A stretch of 64,000 nucleotides of DNA, from the NCBI RefSeq assembly GCF_037204085.1, contig NZ_JBBCBW010000007.1, forward strand, positions 1 through 64,000, given 5' to 3'. This document shows, piece after piece, positions 53,388 through 61,434 of the stretch. This stretch comes from Variovorax sp037204085 (GTDB taxonomy: Bacteria > Pseudomonadota > Gammaproteobacteria > Burkholderiales > Burkholderiaceae_C). The stretch's first letter is position 1; each line of letters begins with the position of its first letter. The position numbers and the translations under genes were made by a program. The notes beneath the pieces were generated by a model, which searched no databases, was not told the DNA's origin, and was given only the letters and a program-made list of their open reading frames with translations.

Positions 53388-55472
53388 TCAGAACGTCACG
53401 CGCAGGCCAACCTTCAGCGAACGCCCCGGCAGCGGCGCGTTCGGGTACACCGTCGTCGTCAGGATCGACGTCGGGCTGTAGGCCAGCTTGTTGGTGATGT
53501 TGTCGACGCGCGCATACCAGGTGAGGTTGGCGCGCTGCACCTTCATGCGGTAGGTAACGGCGGCATTCCACAGCGTGTAGGAGTCGGTCTCGCGCGCGCC
53601 CACGCTCGGCACCCGACGCTGCGCCGCGTTGTAGTCGAAGCCCAGGCGCGCGCCCCATGGGCCGTTGCCATAGGCCAGCGTAGCCCCCAGGCGCAATGGC
53701 GCAATGCGCGGCAGCGGCTCGCCGGTGTCGAGGTTCTTGGCCCGCACGATGTCGCCGCGCCACTCCAGGTCGAGCGTCGAGCCGTCGGCCGAACGCGCAA
53801 AGCCGTCGGTGCCCAGCAGGCGCAGGTTGCCGTTCGCCTCGATGCCGGTGAACCGCGCGCGCACGCCGCTGTAGAGGTACTCGGCCAGCGTGTCGGTCGC
53901 TTCCGGGTCTGTCACCACCTGGCCTTCTTCATCGAGCGTGCGGCCCGATGCGGTCAGGCCGATGTAGTTGCGAAAGCGCGTGACATACGCGTTGACGCGG
54001 GCTGTGTTGGCGCCCGACTTCCATTGCGCACCCAGGTCGAACCCGGTCGACTTTTCCTTCTCGAGGTTCGGATTGCCGACTTCCCATGCGGCCGTTGCAA
54101 CGTGCGGTCCGTTGGCAAGCAGTTCGTAATCCTTCGGGGCGCGCTCGGTGTAGGCAAGGTTTGAGGTGAGCTGCCACTGCGGCGTCAGGTTCACCAGCGC
54201 GCCCAGGGCCGCGCTGTGGGGGTTGAAGGTGCGCTCGCCAACGGCAAATCGCGTCACGCTCGGATCGTCCGGGTAGCCGAGCGATGTAACGCGGACCTTC
54301 TCGGTGCGCGCGCCAAAGCTCAGCCGGCCCCACGATGTGCCGAGCTCTTCATACATGAACAACGCGTTGGAGCGCGTGCGGCTGTGCGGCGCAAAGGCCT
54401 CGGCGCCGTCCGCGGCGAAGCGGTTGGTCTCGCTGCTGAAGCCGACCAGGCCTTCGAGGTTGCCGATCTTCTGGTGGCGCACTTCGATGCGCACATCGTT
54501 GCTCATGTTCGAGAAGGTGGTGCCGGCCTCGCCGCCTTCGAACTCGGTGTGGCGGTAGTCGGTGTGGCTGAGCTTGGCGTGAACGCTGCTGATGATGCCG
54601 CCCGGGCGCCATTCGCCCTCGATCGCATAGCGGTCGGACTTCATGCCGATGGTGACGTCGTCTTCGGCCACCGTGCCGTAGTTGCTGCGGTAGGTGCTGG
54701 CCGAGGCGCCGATCCAGCCCTGGTCGAAGAACAGCGTGCCGCCTACTGCGCCGCCGTGCGCCTCGTTGGCCGAGTTGCATATCTTGCGCGCCAGCGTGGG
54801 ACGGCCGGGCTTGGTGCATTCCAGGTCGATGGGCGCCGAGACGTCCTTGGAGTTGCGGTTGAACGCATCGACGTGCAGCGCCAGGCGGTCGTTGCCGCCC
54901 TCGAAGACCACGCCGCCGTTCTTTTCCTTGTTGCCGGTCGAAAAGCCCAGGTCGGCACGACCGCCGAAGCCGTTGATCGGCTCGGTGGGAATGCGGTTGT
55001 CGATCACGTTGACCACGCCGCCCACCGCGCTGCCGCCGTACTGCAGCGCCGAAGGCCCGCGCAGCACCTCGACGCGGTCGGTCACCAGCGAATCCACCGG
55101 CACCGCGTGGTCGTAGCTCAGCGCCGAGGCGTCCGGCGCGCCGCCGCCGTTCTGCAGGATGCGGATGCGGTCGCCGTCCAGCCCGCGAATGATCGGCCGG
55201 CTTGCGTTGGGACCGAAGTAGCTGCTGCTCACGCCGGGCAGGTTGTTGAGCGTTTCGCCGAGCGTCGATTCGGAGCGCATCAGGAGCTTGTCGCCCGAAA
55301 GCGTGGTGGTGGGCGCAATCAGGTCGGCCGCGCCCAGCGGATTGCCGGTGACGGCAATTTCAGGCAGGGAGGCCGCAGGCGCTTCGGCGGGTTGCGCCTG
55401 GGCCATGGCCGCGAAGGAAGCCAGCAAAAGAACGGCAGCGCCGATGGCGTTGCGACGGAAATTGGGAATCAT
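53388..55472 (-). CDS. TonB-dependent outer-membrane receptor
   Basis: A 694-residue receptor. Signal peptide 1-25 (AMAQAQ), then a plug domain with LPEIAVTGNPL (TonB box region), LGETLNNLPGVSSSYFGPNASRPIIRG and VEVLRGPSALQYGGSAVGGVVNV. The barrel ends in the canonical aromatic VTF. The plug and barrel segments RPIIRGLDGDRIRILQNGG and AYTERAPKDYELLANGPHVA strongly recall ZnuD-type zinc receptors, but the His-rich loop of ZnuD is missing. A cysteine pair in ECTKPGRPTLARKICN marks one extracellular loop. A His-rich exported protein is encoded just upstream. Ligand is therefore likely a metal, with zinc favoured but unproven. Confidence 0.88.
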   Translation of the reverse strand: MIPNFRRNAIGAAVLLLASFAAMAQAQPAEAPAASLPEIAVTGNPLGAADLIAPTTTLSGDKLLMRSESTLGETLNNLPGVSSSYFGPNASRPIIRGLDGDRIRILQNGGGAPDASALSYDHAVPVDSLVTDRVEVLRGPSALQYGGSAVGGVVNVIDNRIPTEPINGFGGRADLGFSTGNKEKNGGVVFEGGNDRLALHVDAFNRNSKDVSAPIDLECTKPGRPTLARKICNSANEAHGGAVGGTLFFDQGWIGASASTYRSNYGTVAEDDVTIGMKSDRYAIEGEWRPGGIISSVHAKLSHTDYRHTEFEGGEAGTTFSNMSNDVRIEVRHQKIGNLEGLVGFSSETNRFAADGAEAFAPHSRTRSNALFMYEELGTSWGRLSFGARTEKVRVTSLGYPDDPSVTRFAVGERTFNPHSAALGALVNLTPQWQLTSNLAYTERAPKDYELLANGPHVATAAWEVGNPNLEKEKSTGFDLGAQWKSGANTARVNAYVTRFRNYIGLTASGRTLDEEGQVVTDPEATDTLAEYLYSGVRARFTGIEANGNLRLLGTDGFARSADGSTLDLEWRGDIVRAKNLDTGEPLPRIAPLRLGATLAYGNGPWGARLGFDYNAAQRRVPSVGARETDSYTLWNAAVTYRMKVQRANLTWYARVDNITNKLAYSPTSILTTTVYPNAPLPGRSLKVGLRVTF

Positions 55473-55553
55473 GAATGAGCACTCGTTGAATCAAGGGACG
55501 ATCTGCCGCCACCGCAGAAAAAGCGCGGTGCAGCAACCGGAACACGGAGGGAT

Positions 55554-55982
55554 TCAGCGAGTGGAAGGCGGGCCGCGCGCGTCGAACAGCGCAACCCAGC
55601 GGGCGATGGCCTCGCCCTGCAGATAGGCAAAGGTGGCCGATGGCAGCAGCACCGGCAGCGCGACCGTGGGCACGCCCAATGCGCCCGAGCCGTGCGACAG
55701 CTGGTCGTACAGCCGGCATTCGGCATCGGTGTGGTCACCGAACAGGCTGGCGATGCCGTGGGACACGTGAGGCAGGTGCGACGCGTGGGGCGCGTGCCCG
55801 CGCGCCTCTTCGGCGTGGCTGGCCTGCGCGGCCGCGGTCGCCTGGCCAAGGCCCGGCACGTGCAGCGACCGGTGGATCAGCCCGAGCGTGCCCGCGAACC
55901 ACAACGCAACCACCAGCGCGATGGCGATCGCACGGGTCGACAGAATCGACCGGTGCCGAGCCTGGCTGGCGATGGTGTGCAC
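55554..55982 (-). CDS. Small His-rich membrane-associated protein, TonB-receptor neighbour
   Basis: A 142-residue protein with a hydrophobic N-terminal helix (IAIALVVALWFAGTLGLIH) then a histidine-rich section (HRSLHVPGLGQ, GHAPHASHLPHVSHGIASLF) and DHTDAECRLYDQLSHGSG. It contains a dozen or so histidines, suggesting metal binding at the periplasmic side. It begins with GTG 55982, has no clear ribosome-binding site, and ends 81 bp before the TonB receptor on the same strand. The layout suggests a metal-handling partner of that receptor. The family is not recognised with certainty. Confidence 0.78.
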   Translation of the reverse strand: MHTIASQARHRSILSTRAIAIALVVALWFAGTLGLIHRSLHVPGLGQATAAAQASHAEEARGHAPHASHLPHVSHGIASLFGDHTDAECRLYDQLSHGSGALGVPTVALPVLLPSATFAYLQGEAIARWVALFDARGPPSTR

Positions 55983-56006
55983 GGGAAACGGGCTTTGGGC
56001 GAAAGA

Positions 56007-56558
56007 TCAGGCCTTGACGCGCGAGGCGAAGGTCTTCTGGAACTTCTCGACCTTGGGCCCGACCACGAAAGCGCAGTAGCCCTGGTTCGGGTTGTTCAGG
56101 AAATAGTCCTGGTGATACGCCTCGGCGGTCGAATAGTTGGCGAGCGGCACCACCTCGGTCACCACGGGAGCGCTGTAGGTCTTGCCGGCCTCGATTTCGC
56201 GGATGACCCCTTGGGCCACGTCCTTCTGCGCGTCGCTCGTGACATAAATGCCGCTGCGGTACTGCGTGCCGACATCATTGCCCTGGCGGTTCAGCGTCGT
56301 GGGGTCGTGCACCACAAAGAAGATCTCGAGAACTTCGCGCAGGCTGATGACGGCGGGGTCGAATTCGACCTTCACGACCTCCACATGCCCGGTGCGGCCG
56401 GTGCAAATCTGCTCGTAGGTCGGGTTGAGGGTCTGGCCGTTGCAGTAGCCCGATTCGACGTCCACCACGCCCTGCACGCGGTCGAAAACCGCCTCGGTGC
56501 ACCAGAAGCAGCCTCCGCCCAGCACGATGGATTCGGTTTGCGACGGTGAAGAAGACAT
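56007..56558 (-). CDS. msrA: Peptide-methionine (S)-S-oxide reductase MsrA
   Basis: A 183-residue MsrA reducing methionine-S-sulfoxide. The catalytic motif is GGGCFWCTEAVF, with Cys17 the nucleophile. Further segments are VESGYCNGQTLNPTYEQICTG, the EVVKVEFDPAVISL strand, and HDPTTLNRQGNDVGTQYRSGIY, the highly conserved substrate-binding loop. The C-terminal NPNQGYCAFVVGPKVEKFQ contains the recycling Cys. It is oxidative-stress related and lies divergent from the TetR regulator. Confidence 0.95.
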   Translation of the reverse strand: MSSSPSQTESIVLGGGCFWCTEAVFDRVQGVVDVESGYCNGQTLNPTYEQICTGRTGHVEVVKVEFDPAVISLREVLEIFFVVHDPTTLNRQGNDVGTQYRSGIYVTSDAQKDVAQGVIREIEAGKTYSAPVVTEVVPLANYSTAEAYHQDYFLNNPNQGYCAFVVGPKVEKFQKTFASRVKA

Positions 56559-56606
56559 GGGCTGCTCCGGCAGGTAGGAAAAAAGCGAACCCGATATTGT
56601 CGCGGC

Positions 56607-56635
56607 TTGACGGGCCGGATGCTGGTCACTACATT
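56607..56635 (+). promoter_or_regulatory. Sigma70-type promoter of the TetR gene
   Basis: TTGACG (56607-56612) and TACATT (56630-56635) are separated by exactly 17 bp. Transcription would begin near 56642, leaving only about 18 bases before ATG 56660 and no room for a normal ribosome-binding site. Confidence 0.65.
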
Positions 56636-56655
56636 ACTAACCCGCGAGTCATTAA
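56634..56655. promoter_or_regulatory. Imperfect palindrome, candidate TetR operator
   Basis: A 22-bp element from TTACTAACC to GTCATTAA, centred on CGCG, is self-complementary at 16 of 22 positions. It overlaps the -10 hexamer and start site of the TetR promoter, as expected for an autorepressor. Confidence 0.6.
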
Positions 56656-56659
56656 TCTC

Positions 56660-57337
56660 ATGCCCACCCCCCGTTCCTTTGTCGACAAGATCTGCCCGGT
56701 GCGCTCCAAACGCGAGCGCCGCAAGGAGGCGCGCCCCGGCGAACTGCTGGCGGCAGCGCTCGATCTCTTCGTCGAAAAAGGCTTTGCCGCCACCCGCGCC
56801 GAGGAAGTGGCGGCGCGCGCCGGGGTCTCCAAGGGCACGCTTTTTCTTTATTTTCCGAGCAAGGAAGAGCTCTTCAAGGCCGTGGTGGTCGAAAACCTCA
56901 GCGGCCGGTTTTCCGAGTGGAACGAAGAGTTCGAGACCTTCGAAGGCACCTCGGCGGACATGCTGCGCTATTGCATGCGCGTCTGGTGGGAGCGGGTCGG
57001 CATGACCAAGGCTTCGGGCCTGACCAAGCTCATGATGAGCGAAGGCGCCAACTTTCCCGACCTGGCGGAGTTCTACCGGAAGGAAGTGATCCGGCCGGGC
57101 CATTCGCTGTTGCGCCGCATCCTGCAGCGGGGCATCGACCGGGGCGAATTCGCGCCGGTCGACATCGACCACGCCATCTACTCGGTGGTGGCGCCCATGG
57201 TCTTCCTGATGCTGTGGAAGCACTCGGCCATGGTCTGCGTCGACGAAGACACCTCGCTCGACCCTGAAAAGTACCTCGCCACCCAGGCCGAGACCGTGCT
57301 TTACGGCCTCACGCGCCGCCCGGAGAGCGCGGCATGA
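56660..57337 (+). CDS. TetR family transcriptional regulator
   Basis: A 225-residue repressor. After a basic leader, the N-terminal HTH runs through ELLAAALDLFVEKGFAATRAEEVAARAGVSKGTLFLYFPSKEELF (about residues 28-72), with the usual TetR VSKGTLFLYF recognition helix. The C-terminal ligand domain is helical and ends near RRPESAA. No exporter gene is adjacent; the next gene encodes Pcm, 90 bp further. The promoter and a palindromic operator-like element just upstream suggest autoregulation. The natural ligand is unknown. Confidence 0.92.
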   Translation: MPTPRSFVDKICPVRSKRERRKEARPGELLAAALDLFVEKGFAATRAEEVAARAGVSKGTLFLYFPSKEELFKAVVVENLSGRFSEWNEEFETFEGTSADMLRYCMRVWWERVGMTKASGLTKLMMSEGANFPDLAEFYRKEVIRPGHSLLRRILQRGIDRGEFAPVDIDHAIYSVVAPMVFLMLWKHSAMVCVDEDTSLDPEKYLATQAETVLYGLTRRPESAA

Positions 57338-57427
57338 AGCGTGCATGGACGGCCGGGCTTCCGCGAGCGGGCGCGGCGCAACCTAAAATTGAAGGTTTGT
57401 CCTGAGCCCCACAAGGAAAAGCCCCCA

Positions 57428-58105
57428 ATGAACCCGACCCCCACCCTCGAGCGCTTGCGCTTCAACATGATCGAGCAGCAGATCCGGCCCTGGGATGTGC
57501 TCGACCTGGAAATTCTCGACCTGCTGGCTGCCATCCGGCGCGAAGACTACGTGCCGCCCGCGCACCGCGGCCTGGCCTTCTTCGACATGGAAATTCCGCT
57601 CGGCGACGGCTCGGTTCCCGGCCAGGTGATGCTCTCGCCCAAGGTCGAGGCACGCATGCTGCAAGACCTGCACGTGCAAAAGCACGAGTCGGTGCTCGAG
57701 ATCGGCACCGGCTCCGGCTTCATGGCCGCCCTGCTCGCCCATCGCGCCGCCCAGGTGCTGTCGCTCGAAATCGACCCCGTGCTGGCCGCCCGCGCCGCCG
57801 AAACACTGCGCCAGAACGGCGTTGCCAACGTGGAAGTGCGCAACGCCGACGGCGCCGTGCCGCTGCCGAGCGGCCCCAGCTTCGACGTAATCGTGCTCAG
57901 CGGCTCCGTCGCGCGCATTCCGCAGAACCTGCTCGGCTCCCTCAAGGTGGGTGGCCGCCTGGCTGCCATCGTGGGCGAAGAGCCGATGATGCGCGCGCAC
58001 TTCGTGACCCGCACCAGCGAAAGCAAGTGGGACACCATCCAGCCCTGGGACACGGTGGCGCCGCGCCTGCTCAACTTCCCCGAGCCTTCGCGCTTCTCGT
58101 TCTGA
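57428..58105 (+). CDS. pcm: Protein-L-isoaspartate O-methyltransferase
   Basis: A 225-residue SAM-dependent methyltransferase that repairs isoaspartyl residues in damaged proteins. Family signature FNMIEQQIRPWDVLD, then REDYVPPAHRGLAFFD, GQVMLSPKVEARMLQDL, the SAM motif VLEIGTGSGFMAALLAHRA and VEVRNADGAVPLP. I start at ATG 57428 because it has an AAGGAAAAG ribosome-binding site and begins the conserved MNPTPTLERLRFNMIE; the upstream extension is not conserved in character. Followed by rhodanese and tolC genes. Confidence 0.93.
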   Translation: MNPTPTLERLRFNMIEQQIRPWDVLDLEILDLLAAIRREDYVPPAHRGLAFFDMEIPLGDGSVPGQVMLSPKVEARMLQDLHVQKHESVLEIGTGSGFMAALLAHRAAQVLSLEIDPVLAARAAETLRQNGVANVEVRNADGAVPLPSGPSFDVIVLSGSVARIPQNLLGSLKVGGRLAAIVGEEPMMRAHFVTRTSESKWDTIQPWDTVAPRLLNFPEPSRFSF

Positions 58106-58118
58106 GCGGGACTTCCGA

Positions 58119-58457
58119 ATGATCGATCAAGTCCGCCCCGCCGATCTCGCAGCCTGGTTTGCCCAGAACCCCGATGCCGCGCCCGTGCTGCTCGACGTGC
58201 GCGAACCCTGGGAGCTGCAGACGGCGAGCGTTGCGCCCCAGGGCTTCACGCTGGTCGCCATCCCGATGAACGAAATTCCGGGCCGGCTTTCCGAACTCGA
58301 CGAAGGCCAGCGCATTGCGTGCCTGTGCCATCACGGCGCGCGCAGCCAGCGCGTGGCGGCCTTCCTGAGCCAAAACGGCTTTGCCGAGCTGGCCAACGTG
58401 GCCGGCGGCATCGACGCCTGGTCCGCACAGCACGACCCTGCCGTGCCGCGCTACTGA
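58119..58457 (+). CDS. Rhodanese-like domain protein
   Basis: A 112-residue single rhodanese domain, a sulfur-transfer or regulatory fold. VLLDVREPWELQTA is the CH2A motif and IACLCHHGARSQRVAAFL the active loop, with catalytic Cys70 and the RS residues of the cradle. GGIDAWSAQHDPAVPRY ends the domain. It is 13 bp after pcm and 21 bp before tolC, in the row pcm-rhodanese-tolC that is common in Burkholderiales. Confidence 0.93.
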   Translation: MIDQVRPADLAAWFAQNPDAAPVLLDVREPWELQTASVAPQGFTLVAIPMNEIPGRLSELDEGQRIACLCHHGARSQRVAAFLSQNGFAELANVAGGIDAWSAQHDPAVPRY

Positions 58458-58478
58458 TTCTTTCTTCAAGGACGTTCA

Positions 58479-60032
58479 ATGCCTTCCAGGCCCAGGCTTT
58501 TGCCTCTTTCCGCAGCGCTCGCAAGTCTCTTTGCCACCCTGCTCGCACTGCCGGCCCAAGGCCAGACACTGAACGAACTCTACGAATCCGCCCGCGGCTT
58601 CGACGCCACCTACCAGGGTGCGCGCGCCCAGTACGAAGCAAACGTAGCGCGCGCCGCGCAGGCCAAGGCGGGCATTCTTCCCGCCGTGGGGCTCACGGCC
58701 GGCGCCACGCGCAACAACCTCGATATCGACACGCTCACCGGCCCCGGCCGCGGAACCAGCACGCCGCGCGACTTCACCACGCAGAACGTCGGCATCAACG
58801 CCACGCAGCCGATCTACCGGCCCGCCAACTGGGCCACCTACGAGCAGGGCAAGCGGCAGGCCGAGATTGCCGAGGCCGTGCTCACCGCTGCCGAGCAGGA
58901 CCTGATCGTTCGCGTGAGCCAGGCGTATTTCGACGTGCTCGCCAGCCAGGACAGCCTGACGCTGGTGCGCGCGCAAAAGGTGGCCGTGGCCGAGCAGCTC
59001 GCATCGGCCAAGCGCAATTTCGAGGTCGGCACCTCCACCATCACCGACACACGCGAAGCGCAGGCGCGCTACGACCTCGTCATTGCGCAGGAAATTGCCG
59101 CCGAGAACGACCTGCAGGTCAAGAAGATCGTCCTCGACCAGCTGGTCGGCCGGCCCGGCAGTGTGCCGGTTCCGCTGGCGCAGCCCGTGGTGCTGCCGAC
59201 GGCCATGCCGGCAAACATCGATGCCTGGGTGGCACAGGCCGAAGAAGCGCACCCCTCCATCCGCCAGGCGCGGCTCGGCCTCGACGTGGCCGGCCTCGAA
59301 ATCCGCAAGGCCGAAGCCGGCCACAAGCCCACGCTGGACGCCAACCTGGGCTACAACATCACGCGCAATCCGCACGGCACCAGCACCAGCACGGTGGGCA
59401 CGCGCATCGATGCCGCGTCGGTGGGCGTGGTGTTCAACATGCCGCTCTTCGCGGGCTTTGCCACCGAGAACCGCATCAAGGAAACGCTGGCCCTCGAAGA
59501 CCAGTCGCGCAGCGTGCTCGAAGGCACCCGCCGCAGCGTGGCGCAGGCCACGCGCGCGGCCTATCTCGGGCTGGTCTCGGGCGCGGGGCAGGTAAAGGCG
59601 CTGGAGGCCGCCGAGGCTTCGAGCCAGAGCGCGCTCGACGCCAACCGGCTTGGCTACCAGGTGGGTGTGCGCATCAACATCGACGTGCTCAATTCGCAAA
59701 GCCAGCTGTTCCAGACCAAGCGCGATCTCGCGCAGGCGCGCTACAACGTGCTGCTGGGCAACCTCAGGCTGCGCCAGGCCAACGGCACGCTGACGGTGGA
59801 CGACATGAATGCGATCAACGCGACGCTGGCAAAGAACGGAGGCCCGTCTTCGCAGCCTGCGCAACCTTCGCCTGGCGAGCGCCCGCAGACGGCGCCTTCA
59901 ACGGTGGTGCCGGTCACGCCGCCGAGCATTCCCGTGGTGCCGCCCGTGCCCGTGCCGCCGTTCAATCCGCCGGCACCGACGATGCCTTCGGCACCGCCGC
60001 CACCGGTCATCCTGAATCCCCCCGCCCGCTGA
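58479..60032 (+). CDS. tolC: TolC family outer membrane efflux protein
   Basis: A 517-residue channel protein. Signal peptide 1-27 ends in PAQG-Q; the mature chain begins TLNELYESARGFDATYQGAR, which is TolC-like, and carries two repeats of helices (first RAQYEANVARAAQAKAGILP, second IRQARLGLDVAGLEIRKAEA). VGVVFNMPLFAGFATENRIK matches the equatorial region. The C-terminal 65 residues are a Pro-rich tail (PVTPPSIPVVPPVPVPPFNP) not found in E. coli TolC. It partners with inner-membrane pumps for type I secretion or drug efflux; none is adjacent. Confidence 0.93.
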   Translation: MPSRPRLLPLSAALASLFATLLALPAQGQTLNELYESARGFDATYQGARAQYEANVARAAQAKAGILPAVGLTAGATRNNLDIDTLTGPGRGTSTPRDFTTQNVGINATQPIYRPANWATYEQGKRQAEIAEAVLTAAEQDLIVRVSQAYFDVLASQDSLTLVRAQKVAVAEQLASAKRNFEVGTSTITDTREAQARYDLVIAQEIAAENDLQVKKIVLDQLVGRPGSVPVPLAQPVVLPTAMPANIDAWVAQAEEAHPSIRQARLGLDVAGLEIRKAEAGHKPTLDANLGYNITRNPHGTSTSTVGTRIDAASVGVVFNMPLFAGFATENRIKETLALEDQSRSVLEGTRRSVAQATRAAYLGLVSGAGQVKALEAAEASSQSALDANRLGYQVGVRINIDVLNSQSQLFQTKRDLAQARYNVLLGNLRLRQANGTLTVDDMNAINATLAKNGGPSSQPAQPSPGERPQTAPSTVVPVTPPSIPVVPPVPVPPFNPPAPTMPSAPPPPVILNPPAR

Positions 60033-60049
60033 GGGTCAAGGGCCGGCGG

Positions 60050-61429
60050 CTACTCGAGCGTGGGTTCGGCTCTCGCGTCTTCTTCCAGCGGCGCGGCGCC
60101 GGTCGGCACGGGGTCCGCAGCCTGCGCAATGGCCAGCACCGCCGCGGCGGTGCGTTCGGCCGCCCCACGGTTCGACGATGAGAAAGCCAGTGCGGCCTGC
60201 GCCATGGCGGCACGTCGCTCGGGGTTTTCGACCAGCTTGAGCGCCGCGGTCACGGCCTGCTCCATGTTCTCGACTCGGAGCGAGGCACCGGCCGCAAGCG
60301 AAAGCTGAGCGGCTTCGGCAAAGTTGAAGGTCGACGGGCCCATGACCACCGGGCAACCGCATGCCGCGGGCTCGATGAGGTTCTGCCCGCCCAGCGGTTC
60401 GAAGCTTCCGCCCAGCAGCGCAACGTCGGCAAGGCCGTAGTAAAGCGCCATTTCACCGAGCGAATCGCCGAGCCATATCTCTGCATCGGTCGGCTGGCCG
60501 GCCGCACTGCGGCGCGCCACGGCAAAGCCCTGCGACTCGATGAGCGCGGCCACTTCGTCGAAGCGCTGCGGATGGCGCGGCACGATCATCCATTGCACGT
60601 CGTGCACGCGCTTGGCAATCGAGCGAACCGCACCCTGCTCCGGCGGCACGGGCGACGTGGCGCCGAAGCGCTTGAGCACCTCGAGCAGCATGCGCTCCTC
60701 GCCGTCGCGCGAGCTCGCAAGCACCACCATGGGTTTGGGCAGCCGCTCGCGCAGCGCCACGGCCGCGGTGAGCTGGCGCGCGTCGGGCGAGGCATCGAAC
60801 TTGAGGTTGCCGTAGATGCCGGCCACCTTGGCGCCAAGGGACACCAGCCGGTGCGCGTCGGCCTCCGTCTGTGCCCACACGGCGGCCAGCGCCGAATACG
60901 CGGGCCGCGCGAGCCAGCTGAGGCGCTCGGCCGCGGCCAGCGAATTTTCGTTGAGGCGCGCATTGGCGAGCACCAGCGGAATGCGCCGCTCGGCGCAGGC
61001 GGCGGCCATCTCTGGCCAGACTTCGGTTTCCATCAGCACGCCGATGCGCGGCTGAAAGCGATCGAGAAAACGCGCCACCGCGCCCGGCGTGTCCCACGGC
61101 TGCCAGACCTGCGTGTCGCCGGGCTCGAGCAGCTTGGCGCCCTCTTCGCGGCCGGTGGCAGTGCCATGCGTAAGCAGGATGGGGATGCCCGGATACTGCC
61201 GCCGCAACTCCGCAATCAGGATGGCTGCCGCGCGCGTTTCGCCGAGCGAAACCGCATGCACCCAACACTGCCCCTCGCCGGTGGTTGCGTCGTCGTAGTA
61301 GCCGAAGCGCTCCTCCACGGCCATGCCATAGCCCGGCTCGGCCACCGCACGGCGCCGCAGCTTGCGGCGAACCAGCGGTTGCACAACGGTGGTGAAGACG
61401 CCGTACAGGCGCAGCAGCAGCGAACGCAC
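60050..61429 (-). CDS. waaA: 3-deoxy-D-manno-octulosonic acid transferase
   Basis: A 459-residue GT30 enzyme adding Kdo to lipid A. The N-terminal LLLRLYGVFTTVVQPLVRRK anchors it to the membrane, CWVHAVSLGETRAAAILIAEL follows with the catalytic Glu, then LMETEVWPEMAAACAERRIPLV, YGNLKFDASPDARQL, and GGSFEPLGGQNLIEPAACGCPV. I start at GTG 61429, five bases after the stop of the phosphomannomutase gene, where the family N-terminus begins. A C-terminal tail of about 25 residues is rich in Ala/Glu/Pro. The two genes form an LPS-related operon. Confidence 0.93.
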   Translation of the reverse strand: MRSLLLRLYGVFTTVVQPLVRRKLRRRAVAEPGYGMAVEERFGYYDDATTGEGQCWVHAVSLGETRAAAILIAELRRQYPGIPILLTHGTATGREEGAKLLEPGDTQVWQPWDTPGAVARFLDRFQPRIGVLMETEVWPEMAAACAERRIPLVLANARLNENSLAAAERLSWLARPAYSALAAVWAQTEADAHRLVSLGAKVAGIYGNLKFDASPDARQLTAAVALRERLPKPMVVLASSRDGEERMLLEVLKRFGATSPVPPEQGAVRSIAKRVHDVQWMIVPRHPQRFDEVAALIESQGFAVARRSAAGQPTDAEIWLGDSLGEMALYYGLADVALLGGSFEPLGGQNLIEPAACGCPVVMGPSTFNFAEAAQLSLAAGASLRVENMEQAVTAALKLVENPERRAAMAQAALAFSSSNRGAAERTAAAVLAIAQAADPVPTGAAPLEEDARAEPTLE

Positions 61430-61434
61430 GGGGT

